A stretch of 64,000 nt of DNA from CAYUYM01 sp964449305 (GCA_964449305.1 CAYUYM010000001.1:47530-111529); one strand, 5' to 3'. Positions 18,015 to 28,062 are shown, counted from the first letter of the stretch. The notes: generated from the letters alone by a model not told the origin. Translations and numbers: made by a program.

Positions 18015-21000
18015 TCAGCGTGCCACCACGAGGAAGCGTGTCGTGCTCCGGCCGTCGGCATCAAGGCGGTACATGTAGCTTCCGCTTCCCAGACGTGAGG
18101 CATCGAAGGTCGCTGTCCACGCCCCTGCCGGCATGATGCCGGAGACGGGCACGGCCACCTCGCGACCAAGCATGTCGAACACCGTGAGGCGCACGGCGCC
18201 GTGGGATGTGGTGCTGAAGCCGATGGTTGCGGTCGATGACGATGCGGTGAGCGGATTGGGCCAGCTCTGCGAAAGCGCGGGAGTGGCAACCGCGGGCGCG
18301 TCCCCGGCGTGCAGGACGATGGATCCCTTGCCGCCAGCGTCCTTGTACCGCTGATACCATTCCGCGAGATACTGCAGGGCCACGGTGCGCGTATGGATGC
18401 CGATGGTGTTCTCGTTGTTCGAGGACTCCGCGGCATTGCTCCAGTTGTGCGAGCCGGTGATGACCATCGGGTCGCTTCCCGGGTTGGTGTTCTCGGCGTC
18501 GATGATGAGGTACTTGTGATGAAGGATGCCGGAGAGGTTGCCCTTCAGAAGCACATCAATGCCGTTTGTCTTGAGGTAGTTGAACTCCGACCCCTGGTCG
18601 CTCGAGTTGTCCATGACGAGGCGCACGATGACGCCGGCCTTGGCCTTGTTCACCATGGCCGTGGCCAGGTCGTCACGCGTGAAGGTCATGATGCCGCTGT
18701 AGAGCGAGGTGGTCGCAGCGTTCGCCGACCGGACGAGGTAGTTCGTCGTCTGATCGCTCGGGCTGAAGAAGGACTCGAAGCGCGTGCCGGTGATCATCAC
18801 CTGGTGCGGGGTGTTGTTCATCTTGCGTGCGCCAAAGCGTGAGCTGGTGCTGTTGGGTGTGTCGGTGCTGCTTCCCCACATCTCCTCGAACTCGCGCTGG
18901 TAGACCGTGGTGATCGCCTGATCCTGGATGAAGACCGCGTTCTGTGCATCGGAGTTCGTCCCCTCGTCCGTTGTGTTCCAGGATCCGGTGATGAGGAAAT
19001 CGTCGAGATCGGAGCTGCGGTCCCGGGCATCAATGATGAAGAACTTGTTGTGCATGAGACCCGCGCCGGCGTTGATCGGATCGAAGGTGTCGAGGATGAC
19101 GGGGACGGCCGTACGCAGCGTGCGGATCGGCGCCGTGTTCGCATTGTCGGCCTCCACGATGGCGCGCACCTTCACACCGCGGTTCGCCGCGGAGATGAGC
19201 GAGGCCACCACCTCCTCACCCACGTTGCCGGAGAGGCTGTAGAGGCAGACGTCGATGCTGAAGTGCGCCGCGTCGATGCGGTCGAGCAGCTTCAGCTTCA
19301 GGTTCACGTTCCCCTCGGCGGGCACGGGAATCGGCAGAGTGTTGTCAACGCTCTTGTTGAAGTACACCTTCGTGTCACCGGTGGAAGTGGCCGATGCGGT
19401 GACGAAGTACATCCGCTGCGACCACGAGGTGTCGCCATTGGCGACGCTGAACGCGATGGCCTGGTGGATCGTCCCGGGCTGCAGGCCCGTGATGGTCACG
19501 CTCTGCTGCGTGCCCGAGGTGGTCCCGGACGCCACACCCAGCTCGAATGCGGAGGTGAGACCGTACCTCACATGGGATTCAGCGCTGGCGCCGGTCTGCC
19601 ACGTGTAGGTGACCTCCGTGGGCTGGATGTCGGATTCGTAGGGGAGCGTGATGATGCGCGGCCCCTTCGAGGAGATGTCGCTGCCCATGCGCGGCATGAG
19701 CTGGTATCCGCCGACGAAGGGCGAGGTGCGCTGGTACTGGCTCACGATGCCGACCACGTCGAAGCTCCCGCCCGGTGCGGCCTGGCCGACGAAATCCACA
19801 CTCTTGCTGATGCGGATGTCCATCTCCCTGCTGCCGTCGCTGATCTTGTAGTTCGTGCCGGACCCGGTCACCGCCCAGGTGGTGGTGTTCACCGTCACGT
19901 TCCGCAGGAGGATGAGGCTCGATTCCCACTTCTCCATGCCGTTGACACCGTCGGTGAGCAGGTCGTTGATGGTGACCTCGATCGGCGTCACCTGGTTGCC
20001 GGTGCTGACGCGCTTGTCGATCGTCACCTCGGTCAGCTCGGTGAGGCCGTTGAACTGCGTCACCTTGCCCGTGAGAGTCACCTCGTCGCCGATGGCCACA
20101 CCGTCGGAGAAGGTGAAGTCATAGACCGCGACGCCGGCGGTCGCATCCTGGATGTAGGCGGGCGAGCCGAACTGGTTGGATGCGGTGACGATGCCGTTGA
20201 TGGTGACGAACTGATTGAGGCGGACGGGTACACCACTTGCATCGTTCATGCGCGCATCGGCGATGGCCATCGGGCCACCCTGGACCACGAGCACGGGGCT
20301 GAGCTGGATCGGACGCAGGGTGCCGCCTCCTGAGGTGGAGACCAGGAAGGTGAAGGACGCGGTCTGGAACGGGGCCGTCACAGTGCGAAGCGTGATGAGG
20401 CCGGAGTCTGCGGAAAAGGTGGGAGCATCGATGAACACCGAATCGTCCACCACGCGTGTTGTGGCGGTGAGGGTCGGGCCGAGAACCACATCGGCCGCCG
20501 TGCGGGACCAGGTGAACTCACCTGGCACGACGATCCGGATCGTGGTGAGGGGCATGCCCGGAGTGGGCGTGAAGACGACGGGGATGTCGCCGGCCTCGCC
20601 ACCCTTCATGCGGGCGAGGGGGATGATGGCGGTCCCGGATCCCTCAGCAGTCTTGGGCTCGGGCGGGCTGGTGGAGTTCTGGGGATTGCGGCCGTTGGTC
20701 TGGACGATGAAATCCGAACCATTGTTGTCGGAGTTGTAGGGGTTCCCGGCGAACTCCTCCGCACCGCCGACCCAGAGCGAGGCGGCGGTGGAGGTGGCAC
20801 TGGCCCTGCGTTCCACGCAGTTGTCGTTTGCGGTGTCACCATGGTTCGGAGCGTTGGATCCTTTGGGATCGTTGCCGGTGCCGAAGCCGACCCGGTCGAT
20901 CTCCACGTCGGAGGCGGTGGTCAGCCGGATGGTGCCATTGTCGGCCATCCCGGTTGTCGCCCATTTGACATCGGGCGTGACAACGCCGTTCCATGTGGTC

Positions 21001-21305
21001 CCCGCCAGAAGGTAGTAGGAATGCGACGGCAGGACGGTGCCCGACGGGATGGTGGCCATGACGCTGTAGGTGCTGCCACTTGCCGAGCGGTACCAGAGTT
21101 TCCATTCCGAGATGCTGACGTCGGCGTTTGTGGGATTGTACAGTTCCACGTATTCGCCGCTGGCGTTGCCGGCCAGGCCACGCGTTGCAAACTCGCTGAT
21201 CAGCACGGAGCCGGATTGTGCGCGGGCCACACCGAGCGTCAGAACGGCGAGAACGACGGGGGCGAGCATCCTGCCGGACAGTGGAAATGAAGCGAAGGTG
21301 AACAT
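18015..21305 (-). CDS. Secreted lamin-tail / phospholipase-D-like protein with type IX sorting tail
   Basis: A 1096-residue exported protein. Signal peptide about 1-29. A lamin-tail domain follows (VLISEFATRG, GEYVELYNPTNADVSISEW). An OB-fold-like region (FVTINGIVTASNQFGSPAYIQD) is near 400 and a fibronectin-like stretch near 590. Two phospholipase D units come next. The first HKD-type motif is H752-NKFFIID with ITGSWN; the second is H930-KYLIID with ITGSHNWSNAAESSNNEN. The C-terminus (SWPNPLTASSS onward) resembles type IX sorting tails. The two HKD motifs should form one active site that cleaves phosphodiesters, so a secreted nuclease or phospholipase is plausible; the substrate is unknown. 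An AGGAT ribosome site precedes the ATG. Confidence 0.85.
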   Translation of the reverse strand: MFTFASFPLSGRMLAPVVLAVLTLGVARAQSGSVLISEFATRGLAGNASGEYVELYNPTNADVSISEWKLWYRSASGSTYSVMATIPSGTVLPSHSYYLLAGTTWNGVVTPDVKWATTGMADNGTIRLTTASDVEIDRVGFGTGNDPKGSNAPNHGDTANDNCVERRASATSTAASLWVGGAEEFAGNPYNSDNNGSDFIVQTNGRNPQNSTSPPEPKTAEGSGTAIIPLARMKGGEAGDIPVVFTPTPGMPLTTIRIVVPGEFTWSRTAADVVLGPTLTATTRVVDDSVFIDAPTFSADSGLITLRTVTAPFQTASFTFLVSTSGGGTLRPIQLSPVLVVQGGPMAIADARMNDASGVPVRLNQFVTINGIVTASNQFGSPAYIQDATAGVAVYDFTFSDGVAIGDEVTLTGKVTQFNGLTELTEVTIDKRVSTGNQVTPIEVTINDLLTDGVNGMEKWESSLILLRNVTVNTTTWAVTGSGTNYKISDGSREMDIRISKSVDFVGQAAPGGSFDVVGIVSQYQRTSPFVGGYQLMPRMGSDISSKGPRIITLPYESDIQPTEVTYTWQTGASAESHVRYGLTSAFELGVASGTTSGTQQSVTITGLQPGTIHQAIAFSVANGDTSWSQRMYFVTASATSTGDTKVYFNKSVDNTLPIPVPAEGNVNLKLKLLDRIDAAHFSIDVCLYSLSGNVGEEVVASLISAANRGVKVRAIVEADNANTAPIRTLRTAVPVILDTFDPINAGAGLMHNKFFIIDARDRSSDLDDFLITGSWNTTDEGTNSDAQNAVFIQDQAITTVYQREFEEMWGSSTDTPNSTSSRFGARKMNNTPHQVMITGTRFESFFSPSDQTTNYLVRSANAATTSLYSGIMTFTRDDLATAMVNKAKAGVIVRLVMDNSSDQGSEFNYLKTNGIDVLLKGNLSGILHHKYLIIDAENTNPGSDPMVITGSHNWSNAAESSNNENTIGIHTRTVALQYLAEWYQRYKDAGGKGSIVLHAGDAPAVATPALSQSWPNPLTASSSTATIGFSTTSHGAVRLTVFDMLGREVAVPVSGIMPAGAWTATFDASRLGSGSYMYRLDADGRSTTRFLVVAR

Positions 21306-21520
21306 AGGGATCCTGATGGTGAAGATGAAACCACAGATGCAATCTGAAAAAATAGCTCACTGCAACGTGAAATCATACCATGGAAACAACGTGTCGGAGC
21401 GCGGTTGCCGGCCACTGTCAACTGTCCGACACATCCCGTATATTTTCCCGTCACTGCTCCGACGTGGCACGGTATTCGTCGGGCTGCCATGCACCCTTTC
21501 ACTCCCTCGGACTCGCCGCC
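21306..21520. other. Divergent intergenic region
   Basis: 215 bases between divergent starts. On the plus strand TATATTTTC at 21439-21447 looks like a -7 box for the gene starting at 21521, but no TTG sits at the right distance. On the minus strand TATTTTTT near 21345-21352 is a weak -7 candidate for the phospholipase-D-like gene. No gene or other signal is visible. Confidence 0.4.
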
Positions 21521-24172
21521 ATGCTTCGCGTCTCGCCTGCGTTTCTCCTGGACCGATACGTGCAGTCATCCATCCAGGATCTGGTCCGGCGCATCCGCTC
21601 CGGTGAGCGGCGCATCACGCTGCCCGTCCCCCCGGGAGGCGTGCGCGTCCGCATCGTTGCCGGGGTGGTGGGGGAGCTGCACAGTCGCACGATCGTCCTC
21701 TCGGGCAACCTTGCACGGCAGGCCGTCTGGCAGGATCGCTGCGATGATGGACCGCACGTCTTTGCCCATGCGATGGCGATGCAGTGGCCCGGTGGCTCCA
21801 TCCCCGTCATCAGCACCCTGCCCTGGTCATGCTCACCGGTGCTGGTGCTTCACGCCGACAAGCACCTGGCGCCGATCTGCGGCGGCGAAGGCATGGCGCA
21901 CGGCCGCGAACGTTTCGTCCGTCATATGCTCAAGCATCATTACCGACTCGTCATCGTCGACACGGGCGAGCCGCTGCCGTCGGCGTGGGACGAGGTGATC
22001 ACCGATGTGCAGCGCGAGGCGGACATCACCGTTGTCGAATGCCAGGTCACGAGCCATGCGGTGATGGCGCCCGTGTTCGCGGTGAAGGAGCGTGGCGGGC
22101 ATGCAACGCTGCCCGTGCTGCCGCTTGTCATCAGGGCCGGGGAATATCTCCCCACGCGTCACCTTGTGCAGATCGTCCGCATGAGCGATGCCGATGAGGC
22201 GGCTCTCACGACGCTCCACCATGAGATCGAATCGCTGCTCCACATCCTCGACACGCCGGCGTCGGGACTGCGATCCCTTTCCGACTGGGCTGCGGCGCAA
22301 CCGGACAGCGTGCCGGCCCGCCGCGTGTCACTCCACCAGGCCGTCCCCTCCGGGCGGTCGCCGCTGACACGATGGTCTGACATCTACACCCTCATTGAGA
22401 CCGTGCAGCGCTACCGCGACACGTATCTCGCCCGGCTCGACGGCGGCGCGGGTGCGGAGATGGTGGAGCCCATCGACCAGCTCTTCAGCCATCTTCATGG
22501 TGGGAGCGTGGCCCGGGCCAGCCTGCTGCCGCAGTTCGGTCCGTCGCTGCTCAAACTGCAGCGTGTTCTCGCCATTCTCGACGCCGAGGCGGCGACGATG
22601 CGTGATGATCTCCGGACCTTGGTGTTGCTGGCAGAACAGGTGGATGACGGGCATCTCCATCAGCCACACGCCGAGCACATGCAGGGGATCCATCTGCTGG
22701 AGCTGTTGATGTCGATGAAGGCACCCGTGGCCATCAATCCCGCGGTTCTGACCGGATGGTCCTGGCTTGCCCCGCCGACGCTTGCCTCTCACATCATGGC
22801 GGAAGCGGTGTCCCATGTGGAACGACGCGGCTGGGAGATCCACTTCGTCCAGATCAGGCACGCCTCCTACCACGAAATCGAGGGACGTGGGCGGGACTGG
22901 AATTCGCGCACGTATGTGCTTCTCACCCAGACGTTGATGTCGCTGGCGGTGATCCGCTGCGCCATCGGCGATCCGGATCTCCTTGCCGCCGGATGGGATG
23001 ATCTGCCGGTCAACACCGTGATCGATCTCCAGGTGCGCGACGACGTGCTTCTCTTCAGCCGGACACCCTCCGCCGTGCATACGGGGATGGACCTTCCGTG
23101 GAAGGTGGTGCAGTATTGGAACGTCATCGCCTTCTCCCGCTGCCCTGTGATCGGTGCCTGTGAATACCAGGCACTCCTGCGGATGCGCTCCCATGCATAC
23201 AGCCCCGACGACGATGGGATGCTGTGTTCGGGCACCCCCCGCATGCAGCGGTGGTTTGCCGGGGCCCACATCGCGATGGACGACGCCGCCATCGACGGGC
23301 TGAACGCGGAGATGCTGCAATCGGCCGCCCGGCGCGAAAGCGCGCTCAAGGCCTGGAAGGTGGGGGAGGAGGGAAGCGGGGCGCGGTATCCGAGCCTCGA
23401 ACTGATTCCCGCCAGGAACGCGCCGACGGAACTCCCCATCCCCGGCATCCAGGAAAGGATGCTGGCGGAAGCCTGCGAATCCTGGGAGCAGCAGTCCCAG
23501 ACGAACCGTGTGGTGACCTCCTTTCTCGCCATCATGGCGATTGCCCTGATCATCGCCGCGGCATTGCTTCTGCCGACAGAGGCGGGATTCATCGCATCCG
23601 GGGGGATTGCCGCACTGGCGCTGGGGGTGGCCCTGGTCCGCCACATCCGGCTGCGACTCGCACGCCCCGAGCTTGCGCCCTCGCCCGTGGGGGAATTCAT
23701 CCACCGTGCGGTGTCCGCCGTTGCCGAGGCCATCGATCAACCGGATCCTGACGGGGGGAGGAGTCCGGTGCGGCACACCCGGATGCCCGACGGTGGGTAT
23801 CGCGTGTATCTCGAGACAGAGAATGAAGACCGGGCCCGCGAGTTTGTCGAGACTGTTGCGGAGTTGTTTCACCCCCCCTCACAGGTCAGACGGCAGCTCC
23901 ATGTCCACTCCCTCACCACGGGGAGGAAGCGCCTGAAGGAGCTTGTACGAAGCCGTGCCGGGGGGCGGACGATGGTGGAAACGCTGGTGCTGGCCTACCC
24001 GACACACATCGCGCAATCGCAGGAGCGCGAGCGACGTTTCCTGCAGGCGTGGCAGCAGCACATCGGTCATGGTGTTGTCCGCGATACCACCCCGGATTCC
24101 GCATCCAGCGGTGGAGTGATCGCCGGCAGTTCCATCATCGGGCACTGCAGTGTCATCGACGTCCTGGATTGA
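21521..24172 (+). CDS. Unrecognised 883-residue protein with two central membrane helices
   Basis: No confident family. The first 650 residues are soluble and lack a signal peptide. Two parts faintly recall superfamily 2 helicases with the catalytic residues gone: LPVPPGGVRVRIVAG at 34-48 where a Walker A would be, and LVIVDTGEPLPSAWDEV at 143-159 where a DEAH box would be. Two hydrophobic helices follow at about 663-685 and 690-710 (FLAIMAIALIIAAALLL and the next). The last 150 residues include GGYRVYLETENEDRAREFVE, which I loosely associate with C-terminal domains of some bacterial helicase-like proteins. I start at MLRVSPAFLL, after a -7-like TATATTTTC; an upstream in-frame ATG is possible but lies before that box. 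It appears to be transcribed alone. Confidence 0.6.
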   Translation: MLRVSPAFLLDRYVQSSIQDLVRRIRSGERRITLPVPPGGVRVRIVAGVVGELHSRTIVLSGNLARQAVWQDRCDDGPHVFAHAMAMQWPGGSIPVISTLPWSCSPVLVLHADKHLAPICGGEGMAHGRERFVRHMLKHHYRLVIVDTGEPLPSAWDEVITDVQREADITVVECQVTSHAVMAPVFAVKERGGHATLPVLPLVIRAGEYLPTRHLVQIVRMSDADEAALTTLHHEIESLLHILDTPASGLRSLSDWAAAQPDSVPARRVSLHQAVPSGRSPLTRWSDIYTLIETVQRYRDTYLARLDGGAGAEMVEPIDQLFSHLHGGSVARASLLPQFGPSLLKLQRVLAILDAEAATMRDDLRTLVLLAEQVDDGHLHQPHAEHMQGIHLLELLMSMKAPVAINPAVLTGWSWLAPPTLASHIMAEAVSHVERRGWEIHFVQIRHASYHEIEGRGRDWNSRTYVLLTQTLMSLAVIRCAIGDPDLLAAGWDDLPVNTVIDLQVRDDVLLFSRTPSAVHTGMDLPWKVVQYWNVIAFSRCPVIGACEYQALLRMRSHAYSPDDDGMLCSGTPRMQRWFAGAHIAMDDAAIDGLNAEMLQSAARRESALKAWKVGEEGSGARYPSLELIPARNAPTELPIPGIQERMLAEACESWEQQSQTNRVVTSFLAIMAIALIIAAALLLPTEAGFIASGGIAALALGVALVRHIRLRLARPELAPSPVGEFIHRAVSAVAEAIDQPDPDGGRSPVRHTRMPDGGYRVYLETENEDRAREFVETVAELFHPPSQVRRQLHVHSLTTGRKRLKELVRSRAGGRTMVETLVLAYPTHIAQSQERERRFLQAWQQHIGHGVVRDTTPDSASSGGVIAGSSIIGHCSVIDVLD

Positions 24173-24242
24173 TGATCGGGCGTGAGGGGAGATTTCCGAT
24201 CTGGCGATTGACAAATATTTCACGTACATTTTGTTCTGACGC

Positions 24243-24267
24243 GGGCTGTTGATGTGATCAACAGCCC
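24243..24267. repeat. Perfect 11-base inverted repeat upstream of a secreted propeller gene
   Basis: GGGCTGTTGAT / ATCAACAGCCC around GTG. It lies between a promoter-like stretch (TTGACA at 24208, TACATTTTG at 24225) and the ATG at 24297. It could be a leader hairpin, an operator, or a T-less end of the preceding transcript. Confidence 0.6.
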
Positions 24268-24296
24268 GGCATATTCCACAATTTTCAAGGATTGTT

Positions 24297-26930
24297 ATGA
24301 ACGGTTTCATGGACAAACGCCTGGGATTGATCATCGCGCTCGCTGTCAGCTCGGCCCTGGCATTTGTGGTGCTTCCCACCATCCTGCCCTCCCCGGAAAC
24401 GTATCTGAACGATCTGTCGGCGAGGTACAAACTCGTCCTCGGATCCGCGAAGGGTGCGCGGAAGCATGCTCCCGGTCTGGAGTACTTCTACCGGACGCGT
24501 CTGTATGGCAATCCGGGAGTCAATGTGGACCGGTTGCGGATGGATGCATCGGAAGCCATGGTGCGGCGCGAATCACAGGCGCTCAACAAGTCGGTGTTCA
24601 CCAATGCGTGGACATCCATCGGCCCGCGAAACCTGGCCGGTCGCATGAAGGCGATCGCATTCCACCCGGTCAATCATCAGATCGTCTATGCCGGAGCAGC
24701 CTCGGGTGGTGTCTTCAGGTCCACTGATGGTGGAGCCAACTGGCAGGCGGTCATGGACAATGCCCCCTCCATCCCTGTCGGGGCGATTGCCATCGACAAG
24801 AACAATCCCGATGTCGTGTTCGCAGGCACCGGCGAGCCGGTCATGGACATCTCCCGCGTGCGTTCGGCCCCCTCGTACTACGGCGTGGGTGTGATGAAAT
24901 CCACTGACGCGGGTTCGACATGGGAGGCTCTGCCGTGGCCCACAAAATCCTCCGCGATCTTCCGCATCGTGCTGCATCCCACGTCGTCGGACACCATGCT
25001 GGTGGCGACACGATCCAACCTCATGAAATCCACCACGGGGGGAAAGACGTGGATCTCCTCCGCCCTTGCCGGCGTCTGCACGGATGTGCGGTACAAGATC
25101 GGCAATCCCTCCATCGTGTTCGCGGCGATCGGCAACGATGACGGCGGCATGAACAACGGCATCTGGCGTTCCGGTGCCGGCGGCGACCGTTACACCTGGG
25201 TGAAGTGTGCCACGAACTTCCCGTCCTCCGATTCCACCGGCCGCATCATCCTTGCCCAGACGCCTGCCGATCCCAATCTCCTCATGGCCTTCGTCTCACT
25301 CAAGTACAGCCTTGTCGGCTCCTCCGGCAACGATTTTCTGGCCCTGATGAAATCCACCGACGACGGTGCCACTTGGGAACGCGTCAAGACCAACCTGAAA
25401 AGCAACTACACCAACGGCCAGGCCTTCTACGATTTCTGTGCCAACATATCGCCGCTCGACAAGAACGTCATCTTTACCGGTGGTCTCGAAGTGTACCGGT
25501 CCACGAACGGCGGTGTGAGTTTCTCGCAGGTCACCTCCGGCAACGAACCCGTGCATGTGGATCAGCACGTGATCGAGTTCCAGCCTGTCACAAACCACGT
25601 CTACATCGGAAACGACGGTGGCATCTACAAGAGCGTCACCAACGGGGCATCCTGGGACAACCTCGGTTACACGCTGCAGACCATCCAGTTCTACACCGTG
25701 CACGTGGATCCGAACGAGCCCCTGCGCATCCTCGGTGGCACGCAGGACAACGGAACACAGCGCCTCGCGCGCACAACGGACTGGAGCTGGGCCATCATCA
25801 ACGGCGGCGATGGCGGCTATTGCGCCTTCGACCCGAAGAACTCCAACACCATCTTCAGTCGCATCACCGTCTACAACTATCCGTTCCGCTCCACGAACGG
25901 TGGCAGCAGTTGGACCCCGTTGAACCGTGGTTTCCAGACAGACCTCGACCGCTCCAACTGGATCCCGCCGACCATCCTGGTGGGCACCACAAATCCCAAG
26001 CTGTACACGGCGACCCAGTTCGTCTATGTCGCCACCAACGTGACCAGCCCCATGTCCACCCCCACATGGAACGCGATCAGCACGGACCTGACGAAGCGCA
26101 ATTCCTACGAGTCGGTGATCGCCACGATGACTGTCGCCCCCAGCAACAGCAACGTGATGTACGTCGGCACCGGTGACGGCAAGGTGCAGAAGACGACCAA
26201 TCTCAACGACGTCGAGGTGCAGTGGGAGGATCTGACGCGCACGAACCTGCCGAACCGCTGGATCACCCGGGTGATCACCGATCCGAACAACGAGAACATC
26301 TGCTACGTCGGCTACTCGGGCACGGGCACGGGCCATGTGTTCAAGACGGTGGATGGCGGTGCGACATGGACCGACATCTCACTCAAGGCAGGCGGCTTTC
26401 CCGATGTCCCGGTGAACTCGATCGCCATCCCGAAGAACATGCCCAACGTGCTCTTTGTGGCGACGGACCTCGGCGTGCTTGTCACGACAGACGGCGGCAC
26501 CTCCTGGGCGCGCTTCGGGACAGGGCTGCCGAACGTGGTGGTCTACGATCTCGCCATCAACTCGGCGAACCAGCTCATCGCCGCAACGCACGGTCGCGGG
26601 ATGTGGATCACCGACGCCGTGGTGGGTGTGAACTCCACCGAGGTGGCCATCGACGGCGACTTCGTGCTGGAGCAGAACTACCCAAACCCCGTCATCATGT
26701 CCACACATTCCAGCACTGCGGTGAACTACGCCGTGAGCAGGCCGATGCATGTGACACTGTCTGTGTTCGACATGAACGGCCGCATGGTGCAGACCATCGA
26801 CCGTGACCACAGCCAGCCGGGGCGCTACAGCGCCGTCATCTCGCCCGCGGATCTTCCGGCGGGTGTGTACTTCTACTCGATGACAAACGGAACGACGACA
26901 CAGACGAGGAAGTTCGCCATCGTCCGCTGA
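24297..26930 (+). CDS. Secreted BNR/sortilin-type beta-propeller protein with type IX sorting tail
   Basis: An 877-residue protein with an N-terminal signal or anchor helix (LGLIIALAVSSALAFVVLP). Repeated propeller blades with Asp-box-like motifs run from about 100 to 790: VFRSTDGGANWQAV, VMKSTDAGSTWEAL, LMKSTTGGKTWISS, LMKSTDDGATWERV, FKTVDGGATWTDIS and LVTTDGGTSWARFG. This is the BNR/sortilin (VPS10)-like architecture found in exo-acting glycosidases and xyloglucanases, but I cannot identify a catalytic residue. The tail has QNYPNPVIMSTHSSTAVNY and ends RKFAIVR, as in type IX substrates. AAGG six bases before the first ATG supports the start; a second ATG is four codons on. Confidence 0.8.
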   Translation: MNGFMDKRLGLIIALAVSSALAFVVLPTILPSPETYLNDLSARYKLVLGSAKGARKHAPGLEYFYRTRLYGNPGVNVDRLRMDASEAMVRRESQALNKSVFTNAWTSIGPRNLAGRMKAIAFHPVNHQIVYAGAASGGVFRSTDGGANWQAVMDNAPSIPVGAIAIDKNNPDVVFAGTGEPVMDISRVRSAPSYYGVGVMKSTDAGSTWEALPWPTKSSAIFRIVLHPTSSDTMLVATRSNLMKSTTGGKTWISSALAGVCTDVRYKIGNPSIVFAAIGNDDGGMNNGIWRSGAGGDRYTWVKCATNFPSSDSTGRIILAQTPADPNLLMAFVSLKYSLVGSSGNDFLALMKSTDDGATWERVKTNLKSNYTNGQAFYDFCANISPLDKNVIFTGGLEVYRSTNGGVSFSQVTSGNEPVHVDQHVIEFQPVTNHVYIGNDGGIYKSVTNGASWDNLGYTLQTIQFYTVHVDPNEPLRILGGTQDNGTQRLARTTDWSWAIINGGDGGYCAFDPKNSNTIFSRITVYNYPFRSTNGGSSWTPLNRGFQTDLDRSNWIPPTILVGTTNPKLYTATQFVYVATNVTSPMSTPTWNAISTDLTKRNSYESVIATMTVAPSNSNVMYVGTGDGKVQKTTNLNDVEVQWEDLTRTNLPNRWITRVITDPNNENICYVGYSGTGTGHVFKTVDGGATWTDISLKAGGFPDVPVNSIAIPKNMPNVLFVATDLGVLVTTDGGTSWARFGTGLPNVVVYDLAINSANQLIAATHGRGMWITDAVVGVNSTEVAIDGDFVLEQNYPNPVIMSTHSSTAVNYAVSRPMHVTLSVFDMNGRMVQTIDRDHSQPGRYSAVISPADLPAGVYFYSMTNGTTTQTRKFAIVR

Positions 26931-26954
26931 CCCCGTCGTCTCACGTCTCTCCAT

Positions 26955-26982
26955 GAAGCCCCGTTCCAGCGAACGGGGCTTC
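26955..26982. terminator. Terminator hairpin after the propeller gene
   Basis: Twelve-base perfect stem GAAGCCCCGTTC / GAACGGGGCTTC with a CAGC loop, 24 bases past the stop codon. The following sequence (GTCGTTCAC) has few T, so termination may be incomplete. Confidence 0.65.
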
Positions 26983-27172
26983 GTCGTTCACAGCGCCCCG
27001 CAGGATGCGAAACGGATTCTGCGCCAGCCCGGATTGCGATGTAACCATCTCACACATCCGATGTCTATATTTCGTGTTGACGCACAATGACAACACACAT
27101 GATTCACGTCTCCCTTCGCTCATGTCCGTGGCAACAAGCATCCATCATATTCATCCACCCCAGGAGAACCCC

Positions 27173-28051
27173 ATGAAAAACCTCATCCTTCCGGTTGTGC
27201 TCGTCCTGGCACTTGCGCTCAGTGCATGCGACAAGTCCTCTGTGGCACCCACCGGACCGACGAACAACAGCGTTGCAGCAGTGCAACTGCTTGGAAGCCT
27301 CGATCTGACAACGGATCAGGAGTTGCAGCTTGACCAGGCCTTCTACCTTGGTGAGGATCTCGAGAACACCCTCACACCTCGCCAGACCAAGGCGATCAAT
27401 GATCTCGTCATCATGTTCACCCCGCCCGACAGCATGGGTGGCCGCATCCGCCAGGCCGTCATGGACATGGACGCCATGATGTACTTCCGCCTGATCCTCA
27501 AAGCGAATCCGGACATGTCCGACGAGATGAAGAAGGCGATCTACGATCTCATCGTCGCCTCGGCGAAGAACCGCCTCGCCATCATCCTCGAGAACAAGGA
27601 AAACCCGGACGTCATCCGTGATCTGTTGAAGACGGAGCATGAGGCCCTCATCGCCGCCATCAACGAGCTCATCGGACCGGAAGCCGTGAAGAACGCCGAG
27701 GATCTCAAGGCGAAGATCGAGCAGGAACGCAAGGACCGCATGGAGAAGCTGCTTGAGCAGCGCATCCAGCGCCAGGTGGATCAGCTCACAAAGTTCCTCG
27801 GTCTCGATGAGGAGCAGGCAGCCGCCATCAAGGCCATCCTCATCGCCCAGGAGAAGCAGATCCAGGCGCTGCGTGAGCAGTACAAGGGCGATCCCGAAGG
27901 CTTCCGCGCCGCGTTGAAGGAACTCCAGGCGGCAACGGACAAGGCCATCTCCAACCTCCTCACCGACGAGCAGTTGAAAAAGTGGGAGGCTCTGAAGAAC
28001 CGGCGTCATGGCGGTGGTGGTGGTCCCATCATCATCGGGCCCCGTGGCTGA
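27173..28051 (+). CDS. Lipoprotein with helical, Spy/CpxP-like LTxxQ features
   Basis: A 292-residue lipoprotein. Signal with lipobox LSAC (C19). The rest is almost entirely charged helix, including a long region around residues 175-215 rich in Glu, Lys and Arg (LEQRIQRQVDQLTKFLGLD). Segments such as LDLTTDQELQLDQ, LTPRQTKAIND and LLTDEQLKKWEAL resemble the LTxxQ helices of Spy/CpxP-family periplasmic proteins that bind metals or unfolded proteins. The C-terminus is a glycine-rich GGGGGPIIIGPRG. AGGAG about six bases before the ATG fixes the start; a -7-like TATATTTC lies 100 bases upstream. A strong terminator follows. A role in envelope stress is inference. Confidence 0.7.
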   Translation: MKNLILPVVLVLALALSACDKSSVAPTGPTNNSVAAVQLLGSLDLTTDQELQLDQAFYLGEDLENTLTPRQTKAINDLVIMFTPPDSMGGRIRQAVMDMDAMMYFRLILKANPDMSDEMKKAIYDLIVASAKNRLAIILENKENPDVIRDLLKTEHEALIAAINELIGPEAVKNAEDLKAKIEQERKDRMEKLLEQRIQRQVDQLTKFLGLDEEQAAAIKAILIAQEKQIQALREQYKGDPEGFRAALKELQAATDKAISNLLTDEQLKKWEALKNRRHGGGGGPIIIGPRG

Positions 28052-28062
28052 CGCTCTGATCG

